Source of the DNA: DASYAN01 sp036501345
GTDB lineage: Bacteria > Chloroflexota > Ktedonobacteria > Ktedonobacterales > Ktedonobacteraceae
Direction: 5' to 3'
DNA length: 8,996 bases
Assembly: GCA_036501345.1 (NCBI GenBank)
Contig: DASYAN010000321.1
Coordinates: forward strand, 1 to 8,996
Part shown: positions 6,582 to 8,996 of the stretch, in pieces
Position numbering within the stretch: position 1 is the first letter of the stretch
Layout: every line of letters starts with the position of its first letter
The notes under the pieces: model-generated
The model's input: the letters and a program-made list of their open reading frames with translations, nothing else
Told to the model about the DNA's origin: nothing
Database searches by the model: none
Translations under genes and position numbers: made by a program

Positions 6582-7095
6582 GTGCGCCGTGGAACGCGGC
6601 CTGACTATCCCCAGCTCAGCTGGGAAGAATTGGGAAGGAAATTCTTGAATCATCGTGCTAACCTGGAGTTGAAAGACAAAGGGGACAAGAGCATGCACGA
6701 AAAGCGTCAGTACCCTGAAGGTGTGTAGGGGTAGGTGATGCAAGATTCGCACACTATGGTCAAAGCTGATTGCTTCAAGCTTAGTCTCCGGTTGGGTAAA
6801 CACGGGCCCCATCGATACAACACCTGACATCGATGTCTTTCTGTACCTCTGATCCTCTCCGCATCAGGGGTACCTTCCACAGAAGAAACGAATCCTAACG
6901 AAGGATTTTAAGGGGATGTATAGGCGACCTAAGGTGTGCTCGGACGTAGCAGGCCAACGGAACACGGGATCGCCTACGGGTCAATCGACCTATGGCGACG
7001 GAGTGTCCATAGTACTCAGCACGCGGGAAAGCCGCGTACACGGGGAAGGGACACAGATACTGGTTATACCAAAGACACAGAGAGGAGCATGAGAT
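6582..7095 (+). ncRNA. Group II intron ribozyme, domains I to III and start of IV
   Basis: This 514-base structured leader precedes the maturase and forms the ribozyme scaffold and exon-recognition part. Visible hairpins are CCCAGC/GCTGGG (6610-6615 with 6619-6624), an 11-bp stem 6843-6853 with 6863-6873 (one T-G pair), and TAGGCGA/TCGCCTA (6921-6927 with 6970-6976). A domain III-like unit spans 7003-7054, closed by GTGTCC/GGACAC, with an inner ACGCGG-GAAAG-CCGCGT hairpin (7021-7037) and the familiar GGGAAAGCC and GGGGAAGGG segments. Short reading frames across this stretch are not credible genes. Confidence 0.8.
6807..6812 (+). promoter_or_regulatory. EBS1, candidate exon-binding site of the intron
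   Basis: CCCCAT in the domain I region is complementary to the 5' exon end GTGGGG (6576-6581). The location, about 225 bases into the intron, is plausible for EBS1. Chance matches of six bases are possible, so the support comes mainly from position. Confidence 0.5.
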
Positions 7096-8862
7096 ATGCG
7101 ATCGTCCGAAACTGTACTTGGTATGCTTCAGGATCGAGGCAAACAAGGGTTGCCAGTCAATGACCTCTATCGGCAACTCTACAATCCACATCTGTACCTG
7201 AGAGCCTATGCTCGCCTTTACTCCAATGATGGAGCAATGACCAAAGGTACAACAGAGGAAACCGCTGATGGTATGTCACTTAATAAGATCAAAAAGGTTA
7301 TTGACCTTATTAAGCAAGAGCGGTTTCGCTGGACTCCTGTGCGAAGAACACATATTCCTAAAAAGAACGGGAAATTGCGGCCATTAGGGTTACCTACCTG
7401 GACGGATAAACTCGTCCAGGAAGTCATACGAAGCCTGCTGGAAGCGTACTACGAACCACAGTTCAGCGACGCCTCCCACGGATTCCGCCCAGAACATGGA
7501 TGTCACACGGCGCTCAGCCAAGTGCGCCACGTCTGGACCGGAACCCACTGGTTTCTCGAAGGAGATATTCGTCAATGTTTCGACAAATTGGACCATTCGG
7601 TCATGTTGAGCATCCTAGCAGAAAAGATCCATGATGGTCGCTTCTTGCGTCTCGTCAAACATCTTCTCCAAGCTGGATATTTGGAAGACTGGCAGTATCA
7701 TACGACCTACAGTGGTTCTCCACAGGGTGGTGTGGTCTCACCCATACTCGCCAATATCTATCTGGACAAACTCGACCACTACATTGAGCAAGAACTGATC
7801 CCTACCTACACGCGGGGAACAGCTCGGCGAAAGAACCCGGCATACAATCGCATCCACAATCATGTGAGGTACTGGAAAAAGAAAGGGGAATATGCAAAGG
7901 AAAAACGCTTTCGGCGTCAACTCCGATCGCTTCCCACTGGAGATCCTAACGATCCCAATTACCGGCGACTACGCTATGTTCGGTATGCCGACGATACACT
8001 GCTGGGCTTTGCTGGACCAAAGTCGGAAGCAGAAGCCATCAAAAGGCAACTGGGAGAATACTTGCGAGATACACTGGGTCTCGAACTCTCAGAGGAGAAA
8101 ACCTTGATCACCCACGCCGCAACACAATCCGCTCGCTTTCTGGGATATGAGATCGGTATGAGTCTACGGGAAGATCTCATGAGTCGAAGAGGACGTCGGG
8201 ATGTGAACGGCAGGATCAGGCTACGGATGCCATTAGCAGTAGTGGAAGAGAAACGTGCCCACTATCAACAAAAAGGAAAACCGCTTCGGCGTATGTCCCT
8301 GGCGTCTCAGAAGGATTATATCATTTTGAACACGTATCAGGCCGAATTACGCGGTCTGTACCAGTACTATCAACTCGCAGACAACGTCTCCTGGTTGCAT
8401 AGACTGCAATGGGACATGCAACGATCACTCCTTTCGACACTGGCTGCAAAATACCGCCGAAGTAAACAGACCATGCTTCGCCGCTACCGAGCTACCATTG
8501 AAACACCTCATGGTGTACGCTGCTGTTTGCAGGCAATATGGCAACGAGGAAGTGAAAAGAAGCCATTGATCGGCACTTTTGGAGGTATTCCACTCAAACA
8601 GAACAAAGAGGCAGTGATCGTTGACCAAATTCCCACCCCGATCCGCTACGAGCAAAAGGAGGTGATACGGCGGCTTCTAGCGGGAAAATGCGAACTCTGT
8701 GAAGTCAGAGAAGAGGGCTGTGTGGTCCATCAAGTCCGCAAACTTGTGGATCTTGAACACATGGGGAAAGAAAGACCACTTTGGGCACACGTGATGTTAA
8801 AACGAAGACGCAAAACGTTGATTGTTTGCCAAGCCTGTCATTATGCCATTCATCAGAAATGA
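7096..8862 (+). CDS. ltrA: Group II intron-encoded reverse transcriptase/maturase with HNH endonuclease
   Basis: This 588-residue multifunctional protein assists intron splicing (maturase), nicks target DNA (endonuclease) and copies the intron into DNA (reverse transcriptase). RT blocks appear in order: IPKKNGKLRPLGLPTWTDK (87-105), SHGFRPEHGCHTAL (127-140), EGDIRQCFD with catalytic Asp157, SPQGGVVSPILANIYL (208-223), and RYADD with Asp299-Asp300 (296-300). The maturase (X) region is about 370-480. The C-terminus is an HNH-type zinc-binding endonuclease with CELC (532-535), His545/His555 and CQACH (578-582). All catalytic residues are present and there is no frameshift. The ATG at 7096 has GAGGAG 8 bases upstream; another ATG at 7089 opens a short unrelated frame. 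It lies in domain IV of the intron, and its stop is 36 bases before domain V. Confidence 0.95.
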   Translation: MRSSETVLGMLQDRGKQGLPVNDLYRQLYNPHLYLRAYARLYSNDGAMTKGTTEETADGMSLNKIKKVIDLIKQERFRWTPVRRTHIPKKNGKLRPLGLPTWTDKLVQEVIRSLLEAYYEPQFSDASHGFRPEHGCHTALSQVRHVWTGTHWFLEGDIRQCFDKLDHSVMLSILAEKIHDGRFLRLVKHLLQAGYLEDWQYHTTYSGSPQGGVVSPILANIYLDKLDHYIEQELIPTYTRGTARRKNPAYNRIHNHVRYWKKKGEYAKEKRFRRQLRSLPTGDPNDPNYRRLRYVRYADDTLLGFAGPKSEAEAIKRQLGEYLRDTLGLELSEEKTLITHAATQSARFLGYEIGMSLREDLMSRRGRRDVNGRIRLRMPLAVVEEKRAHYQQKGKPLRRMSLASQKDYIILNTYQAELRGLYQYYQLADNVSWLHRLQWDMQRSLLSTLAAKYRRSKQTMLRRYRATIETPHGVRCCLQAIWQRGSEKKPLIGTFGGIPLKQNKEAVIVDQIPTPIRYEQKEVIRRLLAGKCELCEVREEGCVVHQVRKLVDLEHMGKERPLWAHVMLKRRRKTLIVCQACHYAIHQK

Positions 8863-8898
8863 TGAAAGACAAGTGATTCTGAAGAACACCATGTCGGA

Positions 8899-8992
8899 GA
8901 GCTGGATGACATCGAAAGAGTCATGTCCAGTTCGGGGGAGGGAGATCGGAGAAGTGCCGTGCAACCGGTAACTCGCCGATTTCCTATCCTAC
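8899..8992 (+). ncRNA. Group II intron domains V and VI with branch-point adenosine
   Basis: Domain V spans 8899-8933. GAGCTGGAT (8899-8907) pairs with GTCCAGTTC (8925-8933) in nine pairs, it contains the catalytic AGC (8900-8902), a two-base bulge AT (8923-8924), an upper GAC...GTC stem and a GAAA tetraloop (8914-8917). It is 35 bases, one more than the usual 34, with A8911 apparently bulged. Domain VI pairs 8937-8949 with 8976-8989, leaving A8986 as a single bulged base seven positions from the 3' end, the expected branch point. The intron ends in CCTAC at 8992. Confidence 0.88.
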
Positions 8993-8996
8993 AGTA
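8993..8996 (+). pseudogene. First bases of the 3' exon of the IS1634 transposase
   Basis: Only AGTA is visible. Joined to the G at 6581 it gives GAG TA., continuing SVSG with EY, as in intact family members. This short match is what ties the right intron boundary to the transposase frame. Confidence 0.7.

Larger units (their letters stand above)
6582..8992 (+). mobile_element. Complete group II intron (2411 bp) with encoded RT/maturase/endonuclease
   Basis: The 5' end is GTGCG, the bacterial group II consensus; the 3' end is CCTAC. Inside lie a domain I-III ribozyme region, an RT/maturase reading frame in domain IV, and domains V and VI. The boundaries are supported independently by the host gene: joining 6581 to 8993 reads SFSVSGEY in frame, a conserved IS1634-family transposase motif. 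IBS1/EBS1 pairing and a bulged adenosine in domain VI agree with these ends. The intron lies in the sense orientation of the transposase, so it can splice from its transcript. Ribozyme and protein both look intact, so it is probably mobile. The structural class is not assigned; a IIB-like form is my guess. Confidence 0.92.

Noticed and set aside
6531..6830. A 99-codon minus-strand frame across the intron 5' end.
   Set aside because: It is antisense to the exon/intron junction and the domain I region and shows no domain.
6936..7163. A 75-codon plus-strand frame overlapping the intron leader and the start of the maturase.
   Set aside because: It lies in structured ribozyme sequence (domain III hairpins) and has no protein-family features.
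1..8996. CRISPR array, tRNA or rRNA genes, riboswitches.
   Set aside because: No regularly spaced repeats, cloverleaf or rRNA-like segments were seen by eye on either strand.

Overview
The window looks like a chromosomal segment of a spore-forming or filamentous Chloroflexota bacterium, most likely of the Ktedonobacter type. This is an inference from several things together: mid-range GC, a Uma2-family gene beside a heme-biosynthesis gene, an IscB-type remnant, and dense, nested insertion sequences and group II introns. No rRNA or other firm taxonomic marker is present, so the placement is tentative.

Layout. (1) Positions 1-1676, minus strand: a Uma2-family (PD-(D/E)XK-like) gene lies 21 bp upstream of hemL, the glutamate-1-semialdehyde aminomutase gene, which runs off the left edge. 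They probably form one transcription unit. (2) 1677-2111: the debris of an IS200/IS605-type element. It consists of the last ~94 codons of an IscB-like (RRXRR/HNH) protein plus a terminal imperfect palindrome that stops a few bases before the Uma2 start codon. (3) 2112-4483, plus strand: a promoter and an intact UvrD/PcrA-type superfamily 1 helicase. (4) 4554-6100: a complete ISAs1-family insertion sequence with 18-bp perfect terminal repeats and a perfect 10-bp target duplication. (5) 6101-8996: an IS1634-family transposase gene, already broken by a frameshift and a stop codon, interrupted by a complete group II intron (6582-8992). The intron has an intact reverse transcriptase/maturase/HNH endonuclease, and its excision would rejoin the transposase motif SVSGEY. 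Only 4 bases of the 3' exon are visible.

How the parts relate. The left half is housekeeping (tetrapyrrole synthesis and a DNA helicase). The right half is a nest: an IS1634-type element that received an ISAs1 element close to its left end and a group II intron in its catalytic-motif codons. The intron is the most complete and probably the only autonomously functional unit besides the ISAs1 element. I did not find a CRISPR array, tRNA, rRNA or a recognisable defence island. I see no wholly new system. The best material for follow-up is the intron (boundaries, an extra base in domain V, exon pairing) and the IscB scar in front of the Uma2-hemL unit.
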